Source: Candidatus Latescibacterota bacterium (GTDB taxonomy: Bacteria; Latescibacterota; UBA2968; GCA-2709665). From it: DNA of 59,685 nt. Both the position numbers and the translations under genes were made by a program. This document shows, piece after piece, positions 8,661 to 17,775 of the stretch. Each line of letters begins with the position of its first letter. Position 1 is the stretch's first letter. The stretch is from contig JAAXHE010000046.1 of assembly GCA_012271065.1 (NCBI GenBank), positions 6,873-66,557 on the forward strand, written 5' to 3'. The notes under the pieces were generated by a model, which was given only the letters and a program-made list of their open reading frames with translations, did not search any database and was not told where the DNA came from.

Positions 8661-9908
8661 TCAGCGGGCAAACGCGAGCTTGATTTTGTCCACAGCCTCT
8701 GCAATGTCGTCCATGTCTTCCCGGGCGCCGAGGAGCATGGACTGATAGAACCAGACGCTGTGCCCGCACACGAATTCAACGTGCGGACACGGCAGCCGGC
8801 GTACGCGATCGGGATATGCTTCCGAGACGCTTTTCAACGCGCCCTCGTCCGTGAGAGGTCGCCGGTAACCGGGCGTGCAGTCGATGCCTTCCGCGATCAG
8901 GGCCCTGACGAATTCATCTCTGCTTCGACCGCCGAATTGTCCCGGGTCGTAGCGCGTCATGTAGAGATGGTACCCGTGCTGTGTGACCCAGTTGCGAGCC
9001 GCCGGAGGGATTACGCCGCCGACCCTTAGCAGCTCTCGTGTCAGGTAGGCCGCGTTGCGGCTTCGGACCTCGGTCTGAAGTTGAAGGTTCCTGAGCCTGG
9101 CCAGAAGGAGGCACGCGACGTATTCGGAAGTCCTGTAGTTCCATCCGTGCCGCGGGTATTCCCACCGTTCGCCGCCGGGACGTCGACCGACGTCCCTGAA
9201 TGCGCATGCCCGTTCGTAAATGTGCGCATGGTCGGTGACAAGGCAGCCCCCCTCCCCGGCCGTCAGGTTCTTGCTCGACTGAAAGCTGTAAGCGCCAACG
9301 TCGCCGAGCGGGCCGACCTTCCGCCCGTTATGTTCGGCGCCGTGTGCCTGAGCGGCATCTTCGACGACCACCAGGCCGTGTTTGTCGGCGATGGCGTTCA
9401 GGGCGTCCATATCCGCGGGGTGCCCTCCCATATGCACGGGAAGGATGCCCACCGTCCGATCGGTTATGGCCGCCTGAACCGCGTTCGGGTCGAGGGTAAA
9501 GCTCACCGGGTCGATATCCGCCAGTGCCAGACTGCAGCGCACCGAGAGGGCAGAGCTGGCCGTGGCGATAAAGGTATAGTTCGGGATGATGATTTCCCCG
9601 CCTTCCCGGAGACCGTCGAGATCGAGCGCTCCTGCGATGGATGCGGAAATCGCGTCGGTGCCATGCGGCATCATCAGGCCGTAGCCGGCGCCGCAATAAG
9701 CCGCGAACGCCTGACCGAACCGGGCGCTCCTGCTTGCCGGAAGACCCTCTGTTCTTTCAAGATAGACCTTCCGAAGCGCCGGCTCGATTTCGCGTTCCCA
9801 CTCCTTCTCGGTGTTTGCAGGCCACGAAGGCCACGGATTCTCGAGCCGATCGCGTACGGGCGTGCCCCCGTTTACCGCCAGCCGGTCAGCAGAAATCACA
9901 TCTGGCAT
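8661..9908 (-). CDS. DegT/DnrJ/EryC1/StrS-family PLP aminotransferase
   Basis: 415-residue sugar-aminotransferase-type PLP enzyme. The fold-type-I features are in order: VNGGTPVR near the start, HGTDAISASI (cofactor phosphate site), PNYTFIATASS, VVEDAAQAHGA (Asp that contacts the pyridine ring), and YSFQSSKNLTAGEGG with the Schiff-base Lys. These enzymes transaminate nucleotide-bound or free keto-sugars. Members in isolated catabolic contexts, as here, are often of unknown substrate. It is co-oriented with and 140 bases downstream of the ceramidase-like gene, so both may share a transcript. Confidence 0.9.
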   Translation of the reverse strand: MPDVISADRLAVNGGTPVRDRLENPWPSWPANTEKEWEREIEPALRKVYLERTEGLPASRSARFGQAFAAYCGAGYGLMMPHGTDAISASIAGALDLDGLREGGEIIIPNYTFIATASSALSVRCSLALADIDPVSFTLDPNAVQAAITDRTVGILPVHMGGHPADMDALNAIADKHGLVVVEDAAQAHGAEHNGRKVGPLGDVGAYSFQSSKNLTAGEGGCLVTDHAHIYERACAFRDVGRRPGGERWEYPRHGWNYRTSEYVACLLLARLRNLQLQTEVRSRNAAYLTRELLRVGGVIPPAARNWVTQHGYHLYMTRYDPGQFGGRSRDEFVRALIAEGIDCTPGYRRPLTDEGALKSVSEAYPDRVRRLPCPHVEFVCGHSVWFYQSMLLGAREDMDDIAEAVDKIKLAFAR

Positions 9909-10048
9909 CGGTTCTCCCGTGAATGGACCGGGACCATCCCTTCATTTCCGGCCATGGTATCGCCCGGAAAGACCCCGGGCGCAGACACGACATGGTCAAT
10001 TGTGGAAATGGACACGCAGTCGGAAACCACCGCTCCCGCATTCAGGAT

Positions 10049-11284
10049 TCAGTCCACCACCAGTTCGCAGGCGGCATCGCGGATCGTGCTCTCGCCGTCC
10101 ACCGCAAGCCCGGCATACCTGGGTTCCATGCCGCCTTCCCGATGCGCCTCAGGCGTACTCAGGTAACCGACGTCGGCTGTCGGACCCGACAGGACAATGG
10201 TGAGTACACCCTGCGCCGCATCCCTGATCGCAGACGCGGTCTCCACGAAGATTTCGCCCGGCAGATGGACAATATTTACCCCGCACGCGGAGACCCGTGT
10301 TATCGTATAGTCCAGAAATTGCCTGCCAGTTGCGTAGTGCCGGCTGCCGTAGGCCTGAAATCGCTGCAGTCCGTCTGACCGATTCGGAGTCGCATTGAGT
10401 TCGGTCTCCACGGCATCGGGATCGTCGTGCGCGAATGTGGGTACCTTAATGGTTTTCCGTGTAACCCGCAGGTTGCCGGAATCGTACATGCCCGCCTGTT
10501 CCAACGCATAGAGTGCCGCACCTCCGACGCTGTTGCCCACGCGCTCACAGGTACGGCCGGCGCGGCTCACTGGTACCACGTTGCCGATACTGCCCGGAAG
10601 GAACAACGCGTTGACACCCGTGGATTCCACCACTCTGCGTGCGACACCCGGATAGTCGGCGGAAATGTGCCCGTATTTGTCCGTACTGCACAGAGCGTGG
10701 CAGCCGAATACGATTGCACAATGCGCCGGATTGCCCTCCGTATCGTCAATCCGGATGACGTATACGTTGTCGTCCACTTCGGCATAGGTGAGTTCGGGGC
10801 GCGGGTAGGGGAATTTGAAATTGCTCATGACCAGTTTGCCGTCCCCGTCGTATGAACGCCGGTTATAAAGAACGTTGGGAGCGGAACAGGCGCCAACGCC
10901 CATACGGGAGGGCGCCATCGCATGGGCGGCCTCACGGATGGCTGCTGCCATATTGTCCGCGAAAAAATCTTCCCTGCCGTAATATTTGAGCGCCTCGCAG
11001 GGAATGCTTACGTACGATTGAAACAGGATTGGCGTTGTGCCGACATGGGACGCACAGGGCAGGATGTGGTTGGGATCCAGCCAGACAATGTCCTCTACCC
11101 GTTCCCTCACGCGTACCATTATATCTTCTTCAATGCTGAAACAGTCTCCGGCCAGGAAGGTGACGTTCGTGTCCCCGTGCCTCAGGATCAGCACACGGAA
11201 GGAGATCGCATCGTAGACCCGGAACGCACGGTCTGACGGTTCTACGGGTGTAAAGTCCTGAACGCCGAAGCCGGTTTCCAGCAC
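10049..11284 (-). CDS. Neutral/alkaline ceramidase-like hydrolase
   Basis: 411 residues resembling the N-terminal domain of neutral non-lysosomal ceramidases. GFGVQDFTPVEPSDR opens the domain. CASHVGTTP stands where the family's metal-binding TH[ST]GP-type loop lies. ISADYPGVARR and ALFLPGSIGNVVPVS match the conserved FLPG/QGxxGDVNP stretch, and LPGEIFVE follows near residue 345. No signal peptide is visible, unlike true ceramidases, so it probably hydrolyses a different amide inside the cell. GTG 11284 is chosen because GGAGGG lies six bases upstream on the minus strand. Confidence 0.75.
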   Translation of the reverse strand: MLETGFGVQDFTPVEPSDRAFRVYDAISFRVLILRHGDTNVTFLAGDCFSIEEDIMVRVRERVEDIVWLDPNHILPCASHVGTTPILFQSYVSIPCEALKYYGREDFFADNMAAAIREAAHAMAPSRMGVGACSAPNVLYNRRSYDGDGKLVMSNFKFPYPRPELTYAEVDDNVYVIRIDDTEGNPAHCAIVFGCHALCSTDKYGHISADYPGVARRVVESTGVNALFLPGSIGNVVPVSRAGRTCERVGNSVGGAALYALEQAGMYDSGNLRVTRKTIKVPTFAHDDPDAVETELNATPNRSDGLQRFQAYGSRHYATGRQFLDYTITRVSACGVNIVHLPGEIFVETASAIRDAAQGVLTIVLSGPTADVGYLSTPEAHREGGMEPRYAGLAVDGESTIRDAACELVVD

Positions 11285-11393
11285 GATCAGCCCTCCACAG
11301 TGAGATTCAGGTAAGAAAGGGGTTCATTGATAGCGCAATTTGCCGGGAGCGTCAAGCAATTTTGTGGAGCACGCGTCCTGTCGGGCCTCGATC

Positions 11394-11422
11394 TTGACGT
11401 ATCTGTTGGTATGGGTTACATT
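11394..11422 (+). promoter_or_regulatory. Sigma-70-type promoter
   Basis: TTGACG (11394-11399), 17-base spacer, TACATT (11417-11422), in the 246-base divergent intergenic region. It reads toward the FAD-oxidase gene at 11531. Confidence 0.6.
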
Positions 11423-11530
11423 ATCGGTTTGTCGGCGCTGGCGTGATCGGTTCGCAACCGGTTTCGCGGCGCTGTGTGTTGCAATGAGCGTTTCAGCACA
11501 GGCTGCGCAAAACCGTGCAAGGGAGACCTG

Positions 11531-14398
11531 ATGAAAGCCCTGTTATCGGCGCTTGAACGGGAACTGTCCGGCGAGGTGCGGTTCGATAAGGCCTCACGGA
11601 TATTGTACAGCACCGATGCGAGCATGTATCAGATTGAACCGCTGGGGGTCGTTCTGCCCAGGCATCGGCAGGACGTCCTGAGGGTCCTGAGGCTTGCCGG
11701 GAAATTCGGGGTACCCGTACTGCCGCGCGGCGGCGGGACGGCGCTTGCAGGACAGTGCGTGGGCCCTGGCGTGATCATGGATTTATCCAAGTTCATGAAC
11801 AATATCCTCGAATTGAACGAGGGAGAGGGATGGGTGCGGGTACAACCCGGCGTTGTCCTGGACGAGTTGAATTCCTACCTGAAGCCATATGGTCTGCAAT
11901 TCGCCCCCGACGTGGCCACGAGCAGCCGCGCGACGATCGGGGGGATGATCGGCAACAATTCGGCGGGAGCCCATTCGGTGATCTACGGGAAGACCATCGA
12001 CCATGTAATAGAACTCGAGGTGGCGCTCGCGGACGGTACCGAAACCCTGTTCAGGGAATTGTCCGATGAGGAAGTCGTCGAGAAAGCCGCACTGACCGGC
12101 CTGGAGGGCGGGGCATATCGTGAGGTCCTGCGGCTGGCCCGGACCCACCGGTCGGAAATCGATCGGCGGTACCCGAAGATCCTCCGTCGGGTGGGCGGTT
12201 ACAACCTGGACGAATTCACGAAGCCGCAACCGTTCAATATGAGCCGTATGATCGTGGGATCCGAGGGCACCCTCGCCACTGTACTGGAGGCCAGGTTGCG
12301 CGTGATTCCGCTTCCGCGCGCCAGGGTCCTGGGCGTCGTGCAATTCGAGGACCTGATCGAGTCGATGGCGGCCGTCTCACCCATCCTCAAAACCGGACCG
12401 GCGGCGGTGGAACTCGTGGATCGCATGATTCTGGAGCAGACCCTCGGATCTATCGCCTTGTCCAGGCAACGCGGCTGGGTTGAAGGAGATCCGAAGGCGG
12501 TACTCGTGGTTGAGTATTTCGGAGACTCGCTCGAAGCGTTGACGCCCCGGCTTGACGCGCTCGAGGACGCCATGTCGAAACAGGGTCTCGGCTACGGTTT
12601 CCGACGGGCCGTGTCGGCCGAAGAACAGGCAAATGTCTGGAACGTGCGCAAGTCGGGCCTGGGGTTGCTGATGGGGGTCAAGGGGGATACGAAGCCGGTG
12701 GCATTCGTCGAGGACTCCGCAGTGTCGCCGGAAAAGCTGCCCGACTATATCGGCGACTTCGAACGTATCGTGCGTGAGCACGATACCACGGCCGGGTACT
12801 ACGCACATGCAAGCGTGGGCTTGCTCCACATCCGCCCGATGGTGAATCTGAAGACTGCCGCCGGAGTGGCCAGAATGCGCTCTATCGCCGAGGCAATACG
12901 GGATCTGGTGCTGAAGTACGGCGGAGCGATGAGCGGCGAACACGGGGACGGCCTGGCGCGAAGTTGCTGGAATGAACGCGTATTCGGTTCCACGCTGTAC
13001 AATGCGTTTCGGGAAATCAAACGCGCGTTCGACCCGCATGGGTTGATGAATCCGGGAAAGATCGTGGACGCGCCCATGATGACGGAAAACCTGCGTTTCG
13101 GGCCCGCGTACAGGGCTCAGGAGCCGCGCACTCACTTCGATTTTTCGGCCGACGGAGGATTTCATCGGGCGGTGGAGATGTGCAACGGCGTCGGCGCATG
13201 CAGAAAGAAACTCCATGGGACGATGTGTCCTTCGTATATGGCTACACTCGACGAGGCCCATTCAACCCGGGGCAGAGCAAACGCCCTGCGGGCCGCCATA
13301 TCCGGCGGTCTCGAGGGCGGGCTGGCCGACGAGCGGGTCTATGAGATCCTGGACCTGTGTCTTGAGTGTAAGGCGTGCAAGTCGGAATGCCCGTCAAACG
13401 TGGACATGGCCAAGATCAAGTATGAATTCCTTGCGCATTACTACGGCACACATGGAAGGCCTCTGCGCGAGTGGCTGTTCGGAAACATCGAAACCCTGAA
13501 CCGTGTCGGATGCGCGCTGGCGCCCCTCTCGAACTGGGTCGCAAGTACCGGGCTCGCGAGTGCGGGTATGCGGTTCCTTGGCATCGCGCCTGAAAGGGCA
13601 TTGCCCCCGTTTGCCCGGCGTACGTTCACGGACTGGTTTGCCGGACGAGCGAAGCGGCGTCGTGACCGCAAGGTGGTGCTCTTCAATGACACATATCTCA
13701 CGTTTAATGAACCCGAAATCGGCATTTCGGCCACGCGCTTTCTCGAAGCTGCGGGGTACGAGGTGATCCTGCCAGCGAAGCGGTGTTGCGGCCGGCCGCT
13801 CCTGTCCAGTGGCATGATAGAGCAGGTCAAGGAGAATCTGACGTTCAATACCCGGCACCTGCATGCGTACGTCGCGCAGGGGTACGATATCGTGGGCTTC
13901 GAACCCAGTTGCGTCTCGATGTTGACGGACGACTACCCCGAGCTTGACACGGATACCCGTGTCCGGGAGGTCTCCGAGCGGTGTTATACGATGGAGTCCT
14001 ATCTGAGCCTGCTGGCGGAACGCGGCGAGTTGCGGGTGCCGTTTTCGGACGTGAAGAAGGAGATACTCGTCCACGGACACTGCCATCAGAAGGCGCTCTG
14101 GGGCATCGCACCTTCTCTCGAGGTGTTGAACCTGCCGCCCGGATACTCGGCATCGGCCATCGATTCGGCCTGCTGCGGTATGGCCGGCGCATTCGGATAT
14201 CAGGCGGAACACTACGACATTTCCCTGAAAATGGGCGAAGACCGGCTCCTGAAGGTCGTCCGGCAGGCGGGGCCGGAAACGGAAATCGCCGCGGCCGGAC
14301 TGTCGTGCAGACAACAGATTCTCCATGCAACCGGACGGACCGCGCGGCACCCGATTCAGATTCTGTGGGATGCGGTCGCGCACGAAGAAGACGCATGA
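11531..14398 (+). CDS. FAD-linked oxidase fused to Fe-S/CCG-domain subunit (GlcD-GlpC type; lactate/2-hydroxyacid dehydrogenase)
   Basis: 955-residue fusion. Residues 1-530 are a VAO-type FAD domain (VLPRGGGTALAGQCVG, ATIGGMIGNNSAGAHS) with a C-terminal FAD-oxidase domain ending HGLMNPGKI. Then come two [4Fe-4S] motifs (CNGVGACRK...MCPSY and CLECKACKSECPSNVD). Two CCG-type domains follow (RCCGRPLLSSGM; GHCHQKALWG with DSACCGMAGAFG). This layout is that of quinone-linked D-lactate or D-2-hydroxyacid dehydrogenases. ATG 11531 has AAGGGAG upstream. Its stop overlaps the next gene by ATGA. Confidence 0.9.
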   Translation: MKALLSALERELSGEVRFDKASRILYSTDASMYQIEPLGVVLPRHRQDVLRVLRLAGKFGVPVLPRGGGTALAGQCVGPGVIMDLSKFMNNILELNEGEGWVRVQPGVVLDELNSYLKPYGLQFAPDVATSSRATIGGMIGNNSAGAHSVIYGKTIDHVIELEVALADGTETLFRELSDEEVVEKAALTGLEGGAYREVLRLARTHRSEIDRRYPKILRRVGGYNLDEFTKPQPFNMSRMIVGSEGTLATVLEARLRVIPLPRARVLGVVQFEDLIESMAAVSPILKTGPAAVELVDRMILEQTLGSIALSRQRGWVEGDPKAVLVVEYFGDSLEALTPRLDALEDAMSKQGLGYGFRRAVSAEEQANVWNVRKSGLGLLMGVKGDTKPVAFVEDSAVSPEKLPDYIGDFERIVREHDTTAGYYAHASVGLLHIRPMVNLKTAAGVARMRSIAEAIRDLVLKYGGAMSGEHGDGLARSCWNERVFGSTLYNAFREIKRAFDPHGLMNPGKIVDAPMMTENLRFGPAYRAQEPRTHFDFSADGGFHRAVEMCNGVGACRKKLHGTMCPSYMATLDEAHSTRGRANALRAAISGGLEGGLADERVYEILDLCLECKACKSECPSNVDMAKIKYEFLAHYYGTHGRPLREWLFGNIETLNRVGCALAPLSNWVASTGLASAGMRFLGIAPERALPPFARRTFTDWFAGRAKRRRDRKVVLFNDTYLTFNEPEIGISATRFLEAAGYEVILPAKRCCGRPLLSSGMIEQVKENLTFNTRHLHAYVAQGYDIVGFEPSCVSMLTDDYPELDTDTRVREVSERCYTMESYLSLLAERGELRVPFSDVKKEILVHGHCHQKALWGIAPSLEVLNLPPGYSASAIDSACCGMAGAFGYQAEHYDISLKMGEDRLLKVVRQAGPETEIAAAGLSCRQQILHATGRTARHPIQILWDAVAHEEDA

Positions 14399-14676
14399 GT
14401 CTCCGTCGGCGAATCCATGTCCGGGTTACGGGTGTCGTTCAGGGAGTGGGTTTCCGTTTTTTCGTATGTCGCGTTGCACGGAATTTGGGCCTGGTCGGGT
14501 ACGTGCGCAATTGCGCCGACGGGAGCGTGGAGCTTGAGGCGGAAGGCGAACCCTCCGACGTTACGGCCCTGGTCGACGCGGTCAGCACGGGACCTCCGGG
14601 CGCCGACGTCCGGGATACATTCGCGCAGCCGCGCCCTGTTCCTGGTCCGGAGTCCGGATTTGAGATCCGATGGTAG
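14395..14676 (+). CDS. acyP: Acylphosphatase
   Basis: 93-residue acylphosphatase. VTGVVQGVGFRFFV holds the phosphate loop and catalytic Arg, and YVRNCADGSVELEAEG holds the catalytic Asn. It hydrolyses acyl phosphates in the cytoplasm. ATG 14395 overlaps the TGA of the FAD oxidase, so the two are translationally coupled; apt follows after 15 bases. Confidence 0.93.
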   Translation: MSLRRRIHVRVTGVVQGVGFRFFVCRVARNLGLVGYVRNCADGSVELEAEGEPSDVTALVDAVSTGPPGADVRDTFAQPRPVPGPESGFEIRW

Positions 14677-14691
14677 AGAGAGGGGCGCCTC

Positions 14692-15204
14692 GTGAATCTA
14701 TTGAAATACATCCGTGAAGTACCCGATTTTCCGAAACCGGGCATCCTCTTCAAGGACATCACAACCCTGTTGAAGGACCCCGCGGCACTCGACACCGCCG
14801 TTCGGCGGCTTGCAGATCCGTACCGAAATGAGGACGTGTCCGTTGTGGCGGGAATCGAGTCCAGGGGTTTCATTCTCGGCGCCGCCGTGGCCCGGGATCT
14901 GGGTGCGGGATTCGTCCCGATCCGGAAATCCGGTAAGTTGCCATCGCAGACCGCTTCGGCGGACTACGTGCTGGAGTACGGTACGGACAGCATCGAAATT
15001 CATACCGACGCGGTCGTTCCCGGACAGCGTGTGCTTCTCCTCGATGATCTGCTGGCGACGGGCGGTACCATGGAAGCCGCTGTCAGTCTGGTCAAGGGAC
15101 TGGGCGGTCAGATTCCAGGTATTTCCTTTCTCATCGAATTGACGGCACTCGACGGCCGCTCGAGGCTGAAGGGAGAAAACGTGACGGCGCTGCTTTCCTA
15201 TTAG
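14692..15204 (+). CDS. apt: Adenine phosphoribosyltransferase
   Basis: 170-residue enzyme converting adenine and PRPP to AMP in purine salvage. FPKPGILFKDITTLL is the family's N-terminal signature. ESRGFILGAAVA and the PRPP-binding motif VLLLDDLLATGGTM are intact. The start is GTG 14692, preceded by GAGAGAGGGG. Length is normal for bacterial Apt. It ends the acyP-apt unit, with the tRNA gene 15 bases downstream. Confidence 0.96.
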   Translation: MNLLKYIREVPDFPKPGILFKDITTLLKDPAALDTAVRRLADPYRNEDVSVVAGIESRGFILGAAVARDLGAGFVPIRKSGKLPSQTASADYVLEYGTDSIEIHTDAVVPGQRVLLLDDLLATGGTMEAAVSLVKGLGGQIPGISFLIELTALDGRSRLKGENVTALLSY

Positions 15205-15219
15205 CAGCCCCTTGAAAAT

Positions 15220-15292
15220 GCCCCTGTAGCTCAGAGGATAGAGTAGCGGATTCCTAATCCGTTGGTCGCAGGTTCGAGTCCTGCCAGGGGCA
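15220..15292 (+). tRNA. tRNA-Arg (CCT anticodon)
   Basis: 73-base cloverleaf: acceptor GCCCCTG pairs with CAGGGGC, D arm GCTC/GAGT, anticodon stem GCGGA/TCCGT with loop TTCCTAA (anticodon CCT), T arm GCAGG-TTCGAGT-CCTGC, discriminator A. CCA is not encoded. It decodes AGG. Confidence 0.96.
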
Positions 15293-15346
15293 TTTGACTT
15301 TAGCGGTTCGCCGAATCGTCTTGCACTTTGCAGAGGTCCGGGCGCA

Positions 15347-15787
15347 GTGGGCTTTCAGATCAACGAGGCATTGCTGTTGCAATACCCGCGGGAGCAAATC
15401 TTCCAGTTCTTTTCGGATGCCCGGAACCTGGGGCGACTCACGCCGGGATGGCTCAGGTTTTCCATAAGAAGCGACCTGCCCATCGAAATGGGGGAAGGCA
15501 CGGTCATCCGGTACCGTATATGGATCCGAGGCATACCGGTAAATTGGACAAGTGAGATTACCGAATGGCGCCCGCCGTTCGAGTTCTGCGATGTCCAGCG
15601 ACGGGGGCCTTACCGTTTCTGGATCCATCGGCATATATTCGAGTCGGTACCGGACGGTACGCGGGTTATCGACAGGGTCGATTACGACGTCCCGGGCGGA
15701 GCGGTGGTTAACCGTCTGTTCGTTGCGGGCGAACTGAGAAAGATATTCGCCTACCGAAAAGAGAAGCTGATCGAACAGTTTCCCTGA
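15347..15787 (+). CDS. SRPBCC-family (START-like) protein
   Basis: 146 residues with the helix-grip layout of SRPBCC proteins: YPREQIFQFFSDARNLGRLT near the start, a run of beta strands (GTVIRYRIWIRGIPVNW), and a long C-terminal helix (LRKIFAYRKEKLIEQF). Such proteins bind hydrophobic ligands or act as cyclases or co-chaperones; this subgroup has no fixed role. The start is taken as GTG 15347 with AGAGG upstream. Confidence 0.8.
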   Translation: MGFQINEALLLQYPREQIFQFFSDARNLGRLTPGWLRFSIRSDLPIEMGEGTVIRYRIWIRGIPVNWTSEITEWRPPFEFCDVQRRGPYRFWIHRHIFESVPDGTRVIDRVDYDVPGGAVVNRLFVAGELRKIFAYRKEKLIEQFP

Positions 15788-15864
15788 GACTCACGGATGT
15801 GTATTCCGGTCCGGCGGCCAGTGCGAGGGACGCCGGCACAAACGCGTGAGGGCGAAGACCAGAG

Positions 15865-16929
15865 GTGCGAATAACGTCTGTAAGCGCGATCCAGCCCACA
15901 TCCGCCGGAAGTCCTGACGACTGGCGGACCTCGATGGGCCAGATCGCGGTCATCGTGAATACGGAAGACGGGCTGACCGGATACGGCGTCGGTGGCGGCG
16001 GCGCGGCAGGTATACACGTGATAGAAACCGAACTGTGCCGGCTTCTTCTCGACAGAGACGCGACCCGGATCGAAGACCTCTGGGACGAGATGTATCGGGC
16101 CACGCGCCCCTACGGTCGGAAGGGTATCGCGGTCATGGCGATCAGCGGTGTGGACCTGGCGTTGTGGGACCTGAGGGGGAAACGTGACGGAAGACCGATT
16201 GGAGAGGTACTTGCGTGCAAAAACGCGTGGACTCCTCAAGCGGTTCCGTGTTATATGACGGGATTCTCGGCCGAAGAGGTGATCCGATTCGGCACAAGAG
16301 GGTTCCGCGTACTCAAGTTTCACGCGGGGCTCAAGTGGAACCAGGATATCGCGGACGTGGTCGTTCCGATTCGGCGTGTGAGGGACGTCCTCGGACCGGA
16401 TGTTCGCCTGATGGCGGACGCGGCGATGAATCTGGACGTCGACACGGCGCTGCGCCTGATCGATGCACTGCAGGGATGTAATCTTGACTGGCTTGAGGAA
16501 CCTTTGCCGCCGGAAGATCTGGAAGGGTACGGGAAGCTGCGGGACCAGAGTCCGATACCAATCGCGGGCGGGGAACATGAATACACGGCGGAGGCATTCG
16601 ACGTTCTGATGAAGGATCGCCTGCACGCGGTTGTACAGCCGGACGTAACCTGGTGCGGCGGGCTTACGGAGTTGGTGAAGATCTATAAAATGGCCGAGAA
16701 CTACGGTGTTCGGGTCTGTCCGCATCGTGGAAGCGAAATCTGGGCGCTGCACGCGATCGCGTCCATAGATAACGATCCACTGGCCGAGTCGTGCAGGCCA
16801 TGGATCGACTGGGTGAACGGGCAACCTGAAATTGCAGATGGACGTGTCTCAGTTGGGAGTGCAAACGGTTTCGGGGTGAGGCTTCCCTCCAAGCCGGGCC
16901 CGCATTCGCAGGAAAACAAGAGACAATAG
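15865..16929 (+). CDS. Enolase-superfamily sugar-acid dehydratase, L-rhamnonate dehydratase-like
   Basis: 354-residue mandelate-racemase/muconate-lactonizing-type enzyme. Metal ligands fall at Asp185 (MADAAMNLD), Glu211 (WLEEPL) and Glu237 (GGEHEYT). The general acid/base is His287 (CPHRGSE). Their spacing is close to that of L-rhamnonate dehydratases, as is QPDVTWCGGLTELVKI. The expected reaction is dehydration of an acid sugar to a 2-keto-3-deoxy acid. GTG 15865 has GAGGG upstream. No transporter or aldolase partner is adjacent. Confidence 0.85.
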   Translation: MRITSVSAIQPTSAGSPDDWRTSMGQIAVIVNTEDGLTGYGVGGGGAAGIHVIETELCRLLLDRDATRIEDLWDEMYRATRPYGRKGIAVMAISGVDLALWDLRGKRDGRPIGEVLACKNAWTPQAVPCYMTGFSAEEVIRFGTRGFRVLKFHAGLKWNQDIADVVVPIRRVRDVLGPDVRLMADAAMNLDVDTALRLIDALQGCNLDWLEEPLPPEDLEGYGKLRDQSPIPIAGGEHEYTAEAFDVLMKDRLHAVVQPDVTWCGGLTELVKIYKMAENYGVRVCPHRGSEIWALHAIASIDNDPLAESCRPWIDWVNGQPEIADGRVSVGSANGFGVRLPSKPGPHSQENKRQ

Positions 16930-16992
16930 CGGGCAAGTTGGGGCGCTGGCGAATCGGTCGCGGCACCATCCGGGTCGCGGTGGGCAAAAGGG

Positions 16993-17021
16993 TTGACATC
17001 GGTCCTGGAATGCCATACTAT
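16993..17021 (+). promoter_or_regulatory. Near-consensus sigma-70 promoter
   Basis: TTGACA (16993-16998), 17-base spacer, TACTAT (17016-17021). It is the likely start of the transcript through the two small ORFs to ruvX, mltG and pcrA. Confidence 0.75.
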
Positions 17022-17161
17022 TTGGTCGGAAAGTAGCCATTCCGTGTACCGGGCGACACCTGTTTACCGGCATTCAGTCGTGAACGGAACCTGCTCGACC
17101 CGCAATCAGAACGCCGCGCGATAGTCTCCCCCGGATGCTATGAGAGATCGGGAGGCGTAGG

Positions 17162-17509
17162 ATGTCCAGGGAACCTGACGGATATTTGGAAGACGATCGG
17201 ATATTGGCGCGTCTTGTGGATCCGGTCGATGTCGAGGCGTTTTCGAATCTGATGGAACACGCCCACCAGAGGGGCATGAGCGCTGCGGATTTTATCCGCG
17301 AAGTGCCCGAGCGAACGTCGAGAAGGGCGATTCGGCGGCTGTGTTTGAAAGACAGAAAGCAAACGATGCGTACAAGATTATCCTCGATCGCCAGGAATCT
17401 GTGGGGGCGCCCGGCGGAGGATCCGGAATCGACTTACATTCAGTCACTCTACACACCCCGCGACCGGCGGCAGGCGCCGGGGCGGAACGGACAGAAACCC
17501 AGGCAATGA
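17162..17509 (+). CDS. Hypothetical small protein, possibly frameshifted
   Basis: 115 codons from ATG 17162 with GGGAGG upstream. Residues 1-60 look like a real helical protein (DDRILARLVDPVDVEAFSNL, then AADFIREVPERTSRRAIRRL). The last ~50 residues are Arg/Pro-rich and look non-coding. From 17341 the other forward frame has better composition and runs on into the next small gene. Either this gene ends in a poor tail, or a single-base indel near 17340 splits one ~175-residue protein. No family is recognised. Confidence 0.5.
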   Translation: MSREPDGYLEDDRILARLVDPVDVEAFSNLMEHAHQRGMSAADFIREVPERTSRRAIRRLCLKDRKQTMRTRLSSIARNLWGRPAEDPESTYIQSLYTPRDRRQAPGRNGQKPRQ

Positions 17510-17688
17510 TGCAGGAATACCGACAGGCGCTGCAGGTGCATATTCACGAACTGGAAGAACTGGTCGAGGCGATGCTTGTACACGCGCGATCAGGTAATCA
17601 GGAGGCCAGGGAACGGCTGGTCCACGTGCATCGCGAGGTGATGAACAAGCGGCATCGCCTCAAAGATCTGTACAGGCAGGATGGCTGA
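17506..17688 (+). CDS. Small coiled-coil protein
   Basis: 60 residues from ATG 17506 (ATG ATG), overlapping the previous TGA by ATGA. It is nearly all helical with heptad-like spacing (LQVHIHELEELVEAMLVHA, VHREVMNKRHRLKDLY). The frame is open upstream to a GTG at 17341, so the true product may be longer. No family is recognised. Its place just before ruvX-mltG is the only context. Confidence 0.5.
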   Translation: MMQEYRQALQVHIHELEELVEAMLVHARSGNQEARERLVHVHREVMNKRHRLKDLYRQDG

Positions 17689-17775
17689 AGGTCGGGTAAC
17701 GTCAAGCGGAATATGGCAGGCCGGCTCCGGGAGATTTCCGGGAGTTGCGCCGCATGTTTCGCCTTTTTTTGATCC

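Noticed and set aside
9081..10166. Long plus-strand reading frame over the aminotransferase gene
   Set aside because: Antisense shadow of a strongly supported GC-rich gene; no domain and no ribosome site.
15751..16824. 357-codon minus-strand frame over the enolase-type gene
   Set aside because: Shadow frame; catalytic residues of the plus-strand enzyme are all present.
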